64,000 nucleotides of DNA, from contig MU004185.1 in NCBI GenBank assembly GCA_010093605.1, positions 393,334 to 457,333 on the forward strand, in the 5' to 3' direction. The DNA comes from Lophium mytilinum (lineage: Eukaryota > Ascomycota > Dothideomycetes > Mytilinidiales > Mytilinidiaceae). A model generated the notes under the pieces. That model was not told the DNA's origin, did no database searches, and saw nothing but the letters and a program-made list of their open reading frames with translations. Below, in pieces: positions 33,856-45,555 of the stretch. Each line of letters starts with the position of its first letter. The first letter of the stretch is position 1. Both the position numbers and the translations under genes were made by a program.

Positions 33856-36101
33856 ATGGGTAAGGAAGGCAAGCGTCGCAAGCGCAACCTTGAGGACTAC
33901 GAGGAGCGCAACGCCGACTTCGGTTTAGGCGCAACCGTCGCGATGCTCAAGGGATCCAACGCCACATCGCCAGACTCGGACGCTGTCAACCAAGAAAATG
34001 GAGAGGAAGATGGATGGCAAAAAATCGGCAAGAATGGACGCCCTGTACGCCCGGAGAAGAGGGCGAAGTCCAGCAAGGGATCCTACCCTGCCATAACCCA
34101 CTCGTCGCATGCTCGAATTCAGAATCGTGTACGGATCAGCGACTTGCAAACTTTAGCGTTGTATCTACTTGCTGATGATGGACCTGCCCCTCAATGGATT
34201 TCATGTCAGCATCATCATGCGGTTAAGAAGGTTGTCGTGCTGATGGTGCCTGGCTTGGAGGCTGCTATGTTTGATGGCAAGATACCTCTCGAGTCTCCCC
34301 AACTAGCACTTGAATCTTTCGAAGATGGTGCCAAGTCTGAGTCTGCCGAGCACAGCACAGGGAGCAAGAGCTCCGGGAAACACCAGCCCGACGTGCCGCA
34401 GAAGCGACTTCACATATCGCCAGATGATTACTACCCAGTCAAGCTCAAATCTGAACAACTTCCAGAACCACTGAAGCCACTCGCGGCTATGTTTCCTCAC
34501 ATCTGGCCCGTTAGAACTCCTGGGGATGAGAAGACAATGCGCATACATTCTCCAATGCAAGCCATGCTATCGGCATCCATTCCATTAACACCAGAGGAAA
34601 AGCTGATGAAGAAAGACAAGCGGCACAAGGGTCCGATTCCTCAAAACAATAAGGTCTGGAAGAACGAACGCACCGCTATTACAGAGTATGTTGCGAGTCT
34701 CCCAGAACTGCAAGAAAACGAGTATGTCATTCACCCCGCATGGTTTACAACTGGAGAACGGCAGGCGGATGCGCTTGCGAAGAGGAAGGCTGCAAAACAA
34801 TCTGCTGATCATGGGTGGGTCGACACAAATGTGTCGCGATTAGAAGACGGAGAAGTACCGGAGAAGGAGATTGAAAGTGGAAGCATCACCGCGGGGAGAA
34901 ATGTAATCACAATGGACTGCGAGATGTGCAGAACCGAAGAAGGCACAGAGCTTACGCGCATCAGCTTGGTTTCATGGGATGGAGCTATAATCATGGACGA
35001 ATTGGTCAAGCCGGCATCACAAATAACTGATTACCTTACGGCGTGAGTATTTTAGGCCCCGCGCTGACTGACTCGATGCTGACGCCGCTTAGATATTCTG
35101 GAATTACGCAAGAACTACTGCAAAACGTCACCACTAGTCTATCTGATATACAGGCGCGTCTTTTGGAGCTAATCACCCCCCGTACTATCCTCGTCGGTCA
35201 TTCTCTCAACTCGGATATGAATGCACTAAAGATGACTCATCCCTTTATCGTCGACACTTCGATCATCTACCCCCATGCACGCGGGCCACCGTTCAAGCAA
35301 TCCCTGAAATGGCTGTCGCAGAAGTACCTTTCTCGGGAGATCCAGAAGAACCACGGCCAGACTGGACACGACAGCAACGAGGACGCACGTGCTTGTCTTG
35401 ACCTTGTCAGACAGAAGTGCGAGAAAGGACCGAAATGGGGCACTAGCGAAGCTACCACAGAGTCGATCTTTAAGAGGCTGGGCAGGGCTCCGAGACCGCA
35501 TCATCTCCAGGCGAATGGCGAAGAGTTCAGGTCGGGGGCGGTAGTTGATTGGGGCGATCCATCACGCGGCTATGGAGCCCTCGCACGCGTGGCGATTGGC
35601 TGCGAAAATGATGCTGATGTAGTGGCAGGGATTAAGAGAGCTATAGAGGGACAAGACCTTGACGAAGCTCCTGCCGGCGGTGTAGACTTTGTCTGGGGAC
35701 GACTGCGCGAACTTGAGGCTAAGCGAGGATGGTGGACCAGGAGCAAGACGGACGACAATGCGGAACTCCGGGATAATGCTATGGTGTCATCGTCAGGCGT
35801 TAAGGACGCAGCGGGCGAGGCCAGTGGGCCAGCGCTTTACGAGGCAGTCGCCAAAACGGTTGGTGATATTGCTGCGATCTTCGAGTCACTGCCACCTTGC
35901 ACAGCATTCATGGTCTATAGCGGCACAGGCGACCCGCGGGAGACGGCGCGGTTGCAGGCGATGCAGCAGCAATATCGCAAGGAGTATCAGATCAAGAAAT
36001 GGGACCAGCTCAGCGTCAAGTGGACGGATAGGGAAGAACAGGCGCTGCGCAAGGCGTGCTGGCAGGCGCGCGACGGCATTGGGTTCGTCGTCGTGAAGTG
36101 A
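33856..36101 (+). CDS. REX1: RNA exonuclease of the Rex1 type (DEDDh), 731 aa
   Basis: Two exons (33856-35042 and 35093-36101) with a 50-bp intron give 731 residues. The N-terminus MGKEGKRRKRNLEDYE is basic and nuclear-signal-like. The exonuclease domain starts at ITMDCEMCRTEEGTELTRIS (DxE motif, Exo I), continues across the intron as DYLTAYSGIT, then ILVGHSLNSDMNAL (Exo II Asp) and HDSNEDARACLDL (Exo III, HxxxxD). Rex1 in yeast trims 3' ends of 5S rRNA, 25S rRNA and tRNA precursors in the nucleus. The long C-terminal extension after the domain, ending GIGFVVVK, is typical of filamentous fungal homologues. Confidence 0.92.
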
Positions 36102-38362
36102 ACGGAGTATTTGTGTGTCGGTGGCACAGGGACCAACTCGGGGCGCATGTGCGACAGTGTTTCAAAGATGCACGTCAGGCCCATATAGCCACAGAGGATC
36201 GCCGGCCATATGAAGGTTAGGCGCTCTGTACAGAAGCTGTATTGTATTCGAGGCAATTCACTCGGACAGCGCTTGGAGAGGTGACCAGCGAGTGAAACGC
36301 GGGCATGCAATCACGAATAGATGCGGGCATGCAGCAATTGCCGTGACTCCAGATTGTGAAACTGTTATATGCCAGATCCCTGCGGCGCATCTCCTTGCAT
36401 TGATGATGTCGGGCCAATCTATTGCAGGGGATTACGCCGCAATAGGCGCTCCGCATCGGGCCTGGCGCAAGCGATTGGCTGGCGCTCAGGGAGGGCGTTG
36501 CTTTTGCCTGAGCTGTCCAGCTGGACTGCTGAAGATTCTCCTGGCTTCTACGGAGCGATTACGGCACAGCAGCTGTGGCAGCGCGTCGAGAGCGGCCATT
36601 TGCTGGCTCGGTGATGGGATGCGGTGGGGCGCTGAGGTTAGAGAATGAGGACAGTGTTGGTGGCGAGCAGTTCCCTATTACGTCGCGGCAATAATGCCTG
36701 CGTGCGAGACGGATTGACAGGAGTGATGACGGGCGTGAGTCGCCGTATTTGACTTTAACGCCGGCTGCTGATTTGCTGTCGTCGTGGCACAGTTAATTTT
36801 TACTGCATGTAGCTAGGGGTCGGATGGGCAGCTAGTTATCGCTGTACGGATCGCGAGCCAGGGCCCCAGTATTGTCCAAGGCCCTTTCAGAGTCCTTTCA
36901 GGATTGCTGTCGATGTTAGGCGCTTTGCCAGCTTGGCAGCAGTCTCGGATCGCGGGTCTCGTCTCAGGCGGTTCCAGCTGGACTTCAGCGTGGCATTGAG
37001 CGTGTACTCCGCTGTACAGGCGAGTGTCTAGGTGTTAATTTTGGATATGATAGGTTGGACGACGGAACGAGGAACGAGAGAACGAATAGATGGAGACTAG
37101 GAAGACAACCTTGGGACGCCTGAATGAGCTTGTTTTGGGCAGTCACTGCGAGTAGGGCGTGAGTCGGCCGGCGCTACGAGCGTACGGAGTAGGCACTTCG
37201 CAGGATGTAACTGTAAAGCCTTTACAGAGTTCCGGCTACAGTAAAACTCCATATAGTGATAGTGGCGTATACCTGTGATACTTTCTATACAGTGATACGT
37301 GTCGCCGGACTGTCCTCTCTGCTTAATATGGTATCACTAAGCCCCTCTCATACAATATCATACTAACCGAGCTGCATCTTGTATGAGAGCGCGCCATAGC
37401 ACCCAAAACGCCCCATAGCGGGGCTGCTTCGGGATAGCCTCGCTTACCAAGCAGCAGCACATGACCGTTAATACGACGATACATTCTATACAGTGATACG
37501 ACCCTAGCCTCGGGCGCCTATTAGTCTATACCGAGGCTTTACTGTACGCTTCGTACAGGCTTCGTAATAGACGGCGAGCTGGGCGCCCATGGCGGCCAGG
37601 GGGCAAAATGACAGGCCTGCATATCATTGCATCTATTGCTAGCCCCGGTCTGGGTAAAGGGCGTCCATGGGTCTGTGCCGGCTGTCCTAAACTTAAACCA
37701 CTCGCGTTGTCTTCTAACTTTTACTAAATCTGCGATCCTTTGCGAGCTGTGTGACCGGAGCATCCACCAGCTCGGACTTCCTGCACTTCTACTGTTACCC
37801 CCTACGCCCGTTGCTACATTCGTTCCTACACCCGTCCCTCTTGCGCCTATTACCGTCTATTCGTCATACATCGCGTATTGCCCCGGTTTGGCTCCAGGAC
37901 GGCGATCTATTCACCATTCTCGTCGAGAGGCCACTGTCCAAGCACTGCACTGCCAATCCTCCACGCACTCCACTTATCAAAGGCCCCAGCAACTGTCAAC
38001 TCTCCAAGCATCCCACTTTCCAAGTTCCAAGCAGGCAAGCAGAAAGCAGCCAAGCGCATTGTTTGTCCGTTTCATCCTGCTTCACCCCTTCTGCTCACCA
38101 CTCAGCGCTCACCTCGCGGCCACTTGACGCACATCCTACCCTTCCGGGCGCGGCCAGCGACGTTATATCTGCGGCCTGCGCTGCGTCAGCGTTTCTCCAT
38201 CCAAATTAGCACTAGGACCCCCGGACGTGCCTTTTGCCTTTTCTATTTGCATCAGGCTTTAGCACCCCAGCACGCGACTGACTGCTTTGATTACTTGCTC
38301 TTAGTGAGCCTGGGCTTGCCACTGGGGTTACCGTCACTAAAATTTTCTTGCGCCCTCCCCAG
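36102..38362. other. Intergenic region containing one MITE
   Basis: No gene is supported. It holds a TA-flanked MITE at 37239-37544. The 700 bp before 38363 are strongly C/T-rich on the + strand, with several 100-190-codon frames that are Ser/Pro/His-rich by composition only; they look like the long 5' leader and promoter of the following gene. Confidence 0.5.
37239..37544. mobile_element. Pogo/Fot-like MITE, 306 bp
   Basis: The element begins CAGTAAAACTCCATATAG and ends GAGGCTTTACTG, so the outer termini are inverted copies (CAGTAAA followed by one or two changes and then C). It is flanked by TA at 37237-37238 and 37545-37546. A CAGTAAAACCTC-like terminus is characteristic of pogo/Tigger-type Tc1/mariner elements. 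The inside has no transposase; TATACAGTGATACG recurs at about 37287 and 37489. Confidence 0.7.
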
Positions 38363-41300
38363 ATGGCCGCCACTCGCAAGCGATCTCGTATCAGTGACAC
38401 GCCGATGGTGCAAGACGAGCACCACGCCTCAGCTGGCGGCGTCCGTCTAGACAACGATCGGCCCACAGCAGCCTCTAGCAGGAGCAGTATCTCCAGCTCG
38501 CAGGACGACGAGTCAACCGCCGGCTTCTGCAAGAAATGTGAAGCGCCGGTGGGCGAGTTCTATAACGCCTTCCGGCAGGTCACCAGCAACTACTATCTGC
38601 CGCTGCTGCTGGGGTCGTACAGCAGCCGGCTGCTCGAGGGGGACAGGGCGTCGGCTGCGAAGGCTGGCACGGCTTTAAATGGATGGTGAGCTTTGGTCGC
38701 AATTTTCCCTTATCCCGGCCGAGTCCCCCCCAATCAGCGCTCCTCGCAAGTGCTATTTAATTTTGGCGCGCTAGCTGCTTTTCTTAACCTTGGACAAATA
38801 ATCTCCACACTATACGCCAGCTGCATTTATCTATTCGCGCCGCCCCCCTCGGTGCTCCCAAGTAGCGTACAAAGTTACTGACCCTCCCAGCAACATCCGT
38901 CCGCTGCTCTGCCCCAACTGCGAAGAGAGTCTTGGCTTTCTCGTCACTGACGCCCCGCGAGACAAAGACGCATTCCGGTACGTAGCTGTTTCGGTCTCTG
39001 TAACTCTGGCTTGCTCTGTTTCCACCGCCATAGAGCCGGGGTCTGCATGTCGTGCGGATCCTCGCAGGTGGTGGATGCTTTGGATGCTCTATGGATGTGT
39101 GGAAGCGCCTTCACTCCTTTAGCCTCACTCCACCACTCCTCCGTGTAGCTCTATGGATGCGCCTTCGCTCCTTTGAGTCTTTGCTTCGCCTCTCTTCCTC
39201 ATGTAGCCCCTGCTAGATCTCTTTCGTTTTTCTGTTCTATCTAGAAGCCTGCGTCATTTTGTTTCTTTAGCAGACTGCATTTCTCGATCCTCCTGGAAGA
39301 TATGCTGACCCCCGCAGCGACCGCGACTTCTTCAAGCTCTCCAAAATCCAATTGAAATGCGAAGTAGCCGGCCATTGGGAACCCGTCGAACCACGCCTTG
39401 CCTCCGTCCCTGACGCCCATCACCACGTCTATCTGAAAGAGGAAATGTCGCTTCTGCCAGCCATGGAGGGCGAAGCAGCACCGCCGGGCCACCCTCCATC
39501 GCAACACCCGGTCCGCCGTGTTGAGCCTAATCACGCCCAGTCGCCAGCGCCGCCGCCATCGCATGCCCCCGTGAAGCCCGCCATCGCCACTCAGGCACCG
39601 CCTGTTCAGCAGCCCGCAGCGCCTCATCAACACTCTCCGTCGATTCCTTTCCCACGGCCACCGCCTTGGGACTCCAAACCAACCCTCGCAGACCGGTCAC
39701 GCGATTTCCCAACCCCTCCCGTAGTTCCCAGCACTCCCGCGACGCCCCACCAGGTTAATGGCCGGGTCTATCCTCCAGCTTCAGAAGTCAAGTTTGAGAG
39801 CCTGTCCCGGGTCCAGGCACAGGTCAGCCAGAACTCGGCAAGCCTGTCAAACCAGCAGCAGCAATTCCATCGCCTGGAAGAGGGCATGCGACGCCAGTTC
39901 GAGGCCCTTGAAGACAGTATGCGGCGGCATGTTGAGGCTCAGGCGACCTACCAGCGCTCTGAAATCAAGCGAGTAGACGACGCACTTCGGGGAATGCACG
40001 ACACGCTGTCGAACATTGTTCGAGATATGAATGCCCGGTCACAGCCTATGTCGGCGCAGGACTCAGCACTTGAGATGATGGCGCACAACATCAAGGAAAT
40101 CCGCGATAAGGCGAGCGATATCGAGCATCTGAGGATGACGACTGAGATATTGAAGGGTAAAGTTTCACGCATGGAGGGTGGTGCGATTCCTCCTGCCAAC
40201 GCGCACGCATTCCCGTCTCCACGCGAGCCTTCGTCGAGTTCGTCCCACCACACCCCTCATCATACGCCTCACCACACGCCTCATGTTCTGCCGAGTAATG
40301 TACCAAGCTCGGTTGCGAGCTCGCATACCATGTCGAACCCAATGCAAAACTCGGCTCCGCAGAAGAACTCGATGCAGCAGCTCCCAAGCTTCCCACATAA
40401 CGCACCGCCCAACGTACCCCTTCTCAGCCAGCCAACTCATCCTAATCTCCAGGCGCAAAGATCGAATCAGTTGTATCATCAAGGCCCGCAAGGTCCGGCC
40501 CACCAGAGTCCAGCCCATCAGACGCCATCCCATCAGGGCCCAGCACATCAGACTCCATCCCACCATGGGCCAGCCCATCAAATCCCATCTCACCAAGGCC
40601 CAACTCACCAAACCCCATCTCATCAAACTCCGTCTCATCACTCTCCAGCTCATCAAACACCAGCCCCGAGCCACATGACGCCTATCAGCTCCCAACATGG
40701 CGAGGCAGACAAGCAGCAGACCGGGTGGGTATCGGTCAATTCCAACACGAAGCGCGGTCACCCAAACGGGCCGGAAGGGCCACACGAGATCGTGGGTCAG
40801 CCCATCGGATCGCCCAAACGCCCGAAGCTGGCACCGATTGAACCTCGCATGGCGTACGAGCCGAACCAAACACCGCTCCGGTCGCCACACCAACAGATCC
40901 AGTACGACCACATGGACACTTCGGACACCGATTCGCGAACGCTCCCACAGGCGCAGTCGCTTCCGCAGTCCCAAAGCCAATCACGTGAGTCTTTAAGCGA
41001 GGCGGCCTCCATTGTGTCCTCTAACTTCATCCCCTACAACACCCAGGACGGCCCGCCAGACCACAGCTGGCGCCCAGAGTCGCAGCGCATACCAATGGAA
41101 CACCACCGACCAGCCCGTGGAGGGAGAGGCCGTGGCGGTGGTCCTGGCAGCCGGGGTGGCCGCCCGCGAAAGAGCGCGCCCGCTGTCGTGGACGCCGAGC
41201 TGGGTACGCCCGAATGGGAAAAGGAGGACTGGAGCGGAGTCAACTCGCAAACCAACCCAAACGGCTACTTCATGCCCGGCGAACACAAACACGGTCGTGA

Positions 41301-42447
41301 TATCGTACGACGGGGCTCTGGCGGCGGCGGCAATGCCTCAGCGGCCAGAACCTCTCGTCCTACTAGCTCTAGCGGCCGTTCCGTCAGTATGGGTATGCAA
41401 GGTGTTACGCCGGGCCCGGGCATCAATCTCGTCGGCCAAGACCCGTACTCGCACACGAAGAAGACGCGTACGAAGCCCATTCGCAATTCCGACGGCATCC
41501 TCATCCGCAAAGACGGTCGCCCAGATATGCGGTCGCAATCCTCGGCCGCCAACCTCCGCAAGGTGCACGCGCGCAAGGAAGAACAGAAGGGGAGCGGACG
41601 TGAATATACGCCGACGTCTGGCTTGTATTACTCGACTGGTGCAGGCGACGAGTCACCGAGCCCGATGGAAGGCGGCGAGGATGCGGGTCCTGCGTCTCAG
41701 CACAAGCACCAGAGGATCATGCGGCGGATGTTCCCAGAGGGGCTGGACGAGGCGAGACGCGGACACGACTACGCAAAGCAGATTTTTGACTCTGCGGCCC
41801 TGGCGAACGCGGGCGCTGCGGCGGCGAGGGGGCAACAGATCACGCTGACGATTGAGGGAGAGAGTAGAGCCGCGAGCAGCGATGTCAGCCCCGTGACTAG
41901 TGCAGGTTCTAGCGGAGACGGCGATGTTGAGATGCGCGAGGTCGGAGTGGATTCGCGATCGCCGAGTCGTGGCGAGACAGTGAAGGGCGAGCAGTCCAAG
42001 TCGCCTGTGCAAATTCAAACCCGGGAGCAGACGGTAGAGCGGGTCCCGGACTCACAAGCAACGGAGTCGCAAGAGCAACAGCGCACTCCTGGGCCTGACA
42101 GCGCAGACAAGGACCGCATGAGTGTTGAGAACCAAAGGCAGGACTATCTCACCACCTCCGAGCGTGCTGCTAAAGCTGCCGCCCCTCCAACTCCCCAACC
42201 TGAGCCCGCCCAGCTTCTTACAGCCACAGCAGCTGAGGGCCGACGCCGCCGCGGCAACACCCTCGAAGCAGCCGCCGTGCGCTCCTCGCCTCGGAAAGCA
42301 GTCGACCGCGGTGACGTGTCTGTCGCTGAATACGCGAAGGAGAATGAGCCGATGGTCACGCGACGGAGGAGAGGGAACACGCAGGATCGGATGTATCTCT
42401 CTGATCAAGACACCGCGAAGGGGGGTGAGGTGAAGTTGACGGCGTGA
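38363..42447 (+). CDS. Large Cys-pair, coiled-coil and AT-hook-like protein, 1206 aa
   Basis: Four exons (38363-38685, 38891-38977, 39034-39067, 39271-42447) with introns of 205, 56 and 203 bp give 1206 residues. Three CxxC pairs (CKKC near residue 56, CPNC near 115, CMSC near 141) suggest a zinc ribbon, which is assembled only after splicing. A coiled coil lies around residues 327-450 (LEEGMRRQFEALEDSMRRH). Residues 556-610 are eleven tandem xP[AST]H[QH] pentads. Near residues 765-785 there is an RGG-rich AT-hook-like motif (SRGGRPRKSAP), followed by a conserved basic stretch KPIRNSDGILIRKDGRPDMR. The function is unknown; nuclear, DNA- or chromatin-associated is my inference. The acceptor at 39270 was chosen because it keeps frame from CGSSQ into QTAFLDPPG. 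Confidence 0.8.
40492..40656 (+). repeat. 15-bp coding minisatellite, 11 units
   Basis: Eleven in-frame 15-bp units encode pentads of the form xP[AST]H[QH] (GPAHQ, SPAHQ, TPSHQ, IPSHQ and so on) within the large Cys-pair protein gene. Units differ at several third positions, so the array is not freshly expanded. Confidence 0.85.
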
Positions 42448-44131
42448 GTGCTCGAAAAGTCGGTGCAAAAACCACAGATTGGAGCAAAGCCATGACATTT
42501 AGCGAGTTCTTCTTACATTTTCCTTTGGTATGCACTCCGAGTAACCAAAGACGGGCACATTTTGAGCGGCGTTAGTTGACTGATGAGGCGTTTTGGCGGG
42601 CATGGCATTTATGGTTCATTCCCCTTGTTATGGGGTGAGCAACTGATCTCAAATTCTTGCATTCATGCAGCGAAGCATACGTCTAGCTGCTGGCTGGCTT
42701 AGACGCCTAGGGAAATCCTGCATGTTTTTTTCTTCTATACCAGATACCCTCTCAATCATCCTCCTAGAAGTTATTAGACCGCTATACGCAAACACTCTCA
42801 CACAAACTCGTAATTAGTCGGCATCGCTAAAACAGCACAATGAAACCGATTTGCATTCCTCACACGTGTCAACTACATTTCTCTCCCTGAAACCGTGATG
42901 TAATAGACCCTTAACGCTTTACATAAGAAGCGAGGATCTATTGGCTTTGCATTACTAGTTCCCCCATCGAGCCCTAGCTCAACGCCGAATCCAGCTGAGA
43001 CAGCGAGCGGCGTTTCGCAGCTAGGCGCGAAGCAGTAATAACAGCCTATAATACGGCTGAAGCTCGGGCCTTGGCTTTTTCACTAAGCACAAATCTACCG
43101 AGTCACCGATTTGCCGAGACGAAAAAAGGAAATTGTGCTGATTTGTCGTTAGCTTGCTAACGAGAAACAGTAGCTGGAAATGAAGGTCGGATTGCGATAA
43201 GTGTGGCCAGGGGTGCGGCGATTACCCACCCATACATGGGTTCCGTTTCACCGGTCTCGATCTGCGCCGCTAATGGGATGCGGTACTCCGAGTGTTTTTC
43301 TAGCGATGGCTGAAGGAAGGCATCGCTCGTTTTATAGTGTGGTGCAGGGATTATTGCTGGACGATTGGGTTGTACTGGCACATGGTTGTATTGGTGGCTG
43401 GGTGCGTGCGTTATCTACAGGCTTTTTTTTTGTCTGACTCTCTGCGCGCCATTTCCTGCTTTCGGATACGGATAGGCGAGTCGTATTTCAGGTTGGTTTT
43501 AGCTCCAGTTTTATTTGGCGGATTGTCGCATCGCATAATGGTCCGTCTTTGCATCCCGGCTGCGATCCAGCTTGGTCGGCGAGGTTGGAGGCCTCACCGG
43601 GGTGCCGGTGAAGGATAGCGGGGAGGATCTGGAATCTTCCTAGGTATGGACCCACTGGTTTTCAGGGATTGACGGTGAGACGGGAGGAAGTAGTCGCGTA
43701 ATGAGTGCTTAATGTTACGCAAATAGTGTTGGTGGGACTCTCTAGTAAGCGTTATTTGGTAGATCGAGTTAGTGCGACCCCCGTAGCGGAGACCCGAGTA
43801 GGGTAATACTTGATCAGAGCAGCCTGTTTTGGTACTTTTAGGGCGGTCTGTGCTGACTCGTGTTGCGTGGAACGGGTTTATGTTGTGTGCACACGGAGTA
43901 GGGGAAATGTCCGAGGGACTTCCGGTGTGAGCTATAGAATAAATTGGCCTTGGAAGGTTAATTGCGGCGCAGCGCAGCGTGGGTATTTGCTATAGTGGTA
44001 GTCCGTTCCCCGTGTTCCCGAATTCTTGACTTCCTTTTCTAGTAAATGACTCCCTGAACATCCACTTCTTTCAGAGTACTTCGAGTGCATATTGTAGCAG
44101 TCTGAGCACCACGTGTTTGTTACTAGCTTTC
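42448..44131. other. Gene-free stretch
   Basis: 3' flanks of two convergent genes. No recognisable coding sequence, RNA gene or repeat; short frames near 43.2-43.6 kb have no domain. Confidence 0.5.
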
Positions 44132-45082
44132 CTAATCAATCTCCAACAAGACCTCCACGCCGACCTCCTTCACATGATTCTCCCATCCTGGATACAGCGC
44201 TCGCGCCCAGATAGCGATCCGGTCTCCGGGCTGCAGCGTCTCGCAGAATCCTTGGCCGTCGCCGCTTCCGGGTAAGGGATCAAAAGTGGAGCCATCTCGC
44301 CACTCCACTTCGTAAGTGCGTTCTTGTGGTGAGGCGCACATGTTGCGCTGAATGTGCCAGACAGGGTCGTTAGGAGTGTTTGAGGGTGCGGCGAGGGAGA
44401 CATGGTAGCGTTCGAGGCTGCTGCTTGTCGGGCGAGGGCTTATGATCATATTGAGAGGGATGAAAGTGACTTTCGCGCTACCGGAGGGACGTAGGATGCT
44501 GGCTTCGAACCAGGTGAAGGAGCCGTTGTATGTGCCTGAAGTGGCATAGTAAGTTAATAGGATAGAGTTCTTGCTCGATGAAATTCACGTGGTAGGGACT
44601 AACATAAAGAGATATAATATATGGGAAAACGAAGGGTAGATAGAATTATGATATGAATTCAAGGCCGCAAATACGATTTTACATGTTGACTCACCTGGGC
44701 ATCCATGCTCTCCACCCCAACCTTGATCACGGCTTCGTACTTTGAACTTCACAGTCTTACGCTTGATCCGCTCGCCGTTTTCGATTGCTGGGATTGGTTC
44801 CGACACCACGTAGAGTGCCGCTGCGCTATTCCCCTTGTAGTTACTCGCTACAACCTTCAACTCTTCGTCTCTATGACCGCGCACAATGGGATAGTATTGA
44901 GCGTAATCAATGATGGTGAGGGCGAGCTCGGTGGGGAGCTTGAGGTGGACTAGGTACGAGCGCACAAGGATAGTGTCGCTGGGCGAGGGGTTCCAGGGTA
45001 AGGCGGGCCCTTCAATTGGCTCAGGACGGGTGGATTCGGGGGCAAAGGGAGTAAGAGTAACCATGTTCCTTAGGTAGTTCAT
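44132..45082 (-). CDS. Conserved fungal protein of unknown function, 263 aa
   Basis: Two exons (45082-44695 and 44535-44132) with a 159-bp intron give 263 residues; a second ATG at 45064 (MVTLTPFAPES) is a plausible shorter start. The sequence LKLPTELALTIIDYAQYYP resembles an F-box-like helix pair that opens many ascomycete unknowns; it is followed by a beta-rich region with conserved-looking Trp residues (DQGWGGEHG, FTWFEASILRP, DPVWHIQRN) and ends with LQPGDRIAIWARALYPGWENHV. The WA-x-PGW style ending is common in this fungal group. No signal peptide or membrane segment is seen. I do not recognise a named domain. Confidence 0.75.
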
Positions 45083-45555
45083 GTTGTTTTATTTGTAGAC
45101 TTGGAAGGGAGAGCGAAGGGCTGGAGTTAACGTTAGTGTTAGTGTTGACCTTTGTGATGTCACTCGGGACCTTGTAAACTGCCCACCCCGCATTTATACA
45201 TAAAAACGAATTATGCAATATTAGCAAAGGCAGCTGGCTCGAAATAGACTTTGTGATAGCTAAAATTGGACACAAAGTCTTCTATGTTTTGATATTCAAT
45301 TCAAAAATCTAGGTTTCTCTAGTCGGATTGGATATTTGTGGTAGATTTGTGCCTGATTAGCACTTTACGCGTCGCCAATATCCAAAGCAACCCCGGTCGC
45401 TGCGGTGCAACATTCGTTCTCAACATCACCTCCTAAAGCCCGCATCTCGTCTCTTCCCTAGTCCACCAGACCTCCTCAATCGCTCCTCGATGCCGTAGCC
45501 TTCTCAATTAGCATTGCAAGCGCGCAAACTGTTCCTTCACGCGTCGGTTGCTACG
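45083..45555. other. Divergent intergenic region
   Basis: 473 bp between the start codons of the unknown protein (minus) and the membrane protein (plus); it should hold both promoters. No clear motif is seen. Confidence 0.4.

Noticed and set aside
37201-37240. Small inverted repeat CTGTAAAGCCTTTACAG before the pogo-like MITE as a terminator
   Set aside because: No gene ends near it and fungal genes do not use such hairpins; it may be a MITE footprint but this cannot be shown.
37627-38450. Frames of 100-190 codons upstream of the large Cys-pair protein gene
   Set aside because: They are Ser/Pro/His-rich products of a C/T-rich leader, have no domain and run into the real first exon out of frame.
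40165-41848. Long frames overlapping the large protein on both strands (up to 278 codons)
   Set aside because: They are shadows of the GC-rich, repetitive coding sequence; the sense frame with domains and conserved motifs is the real one.
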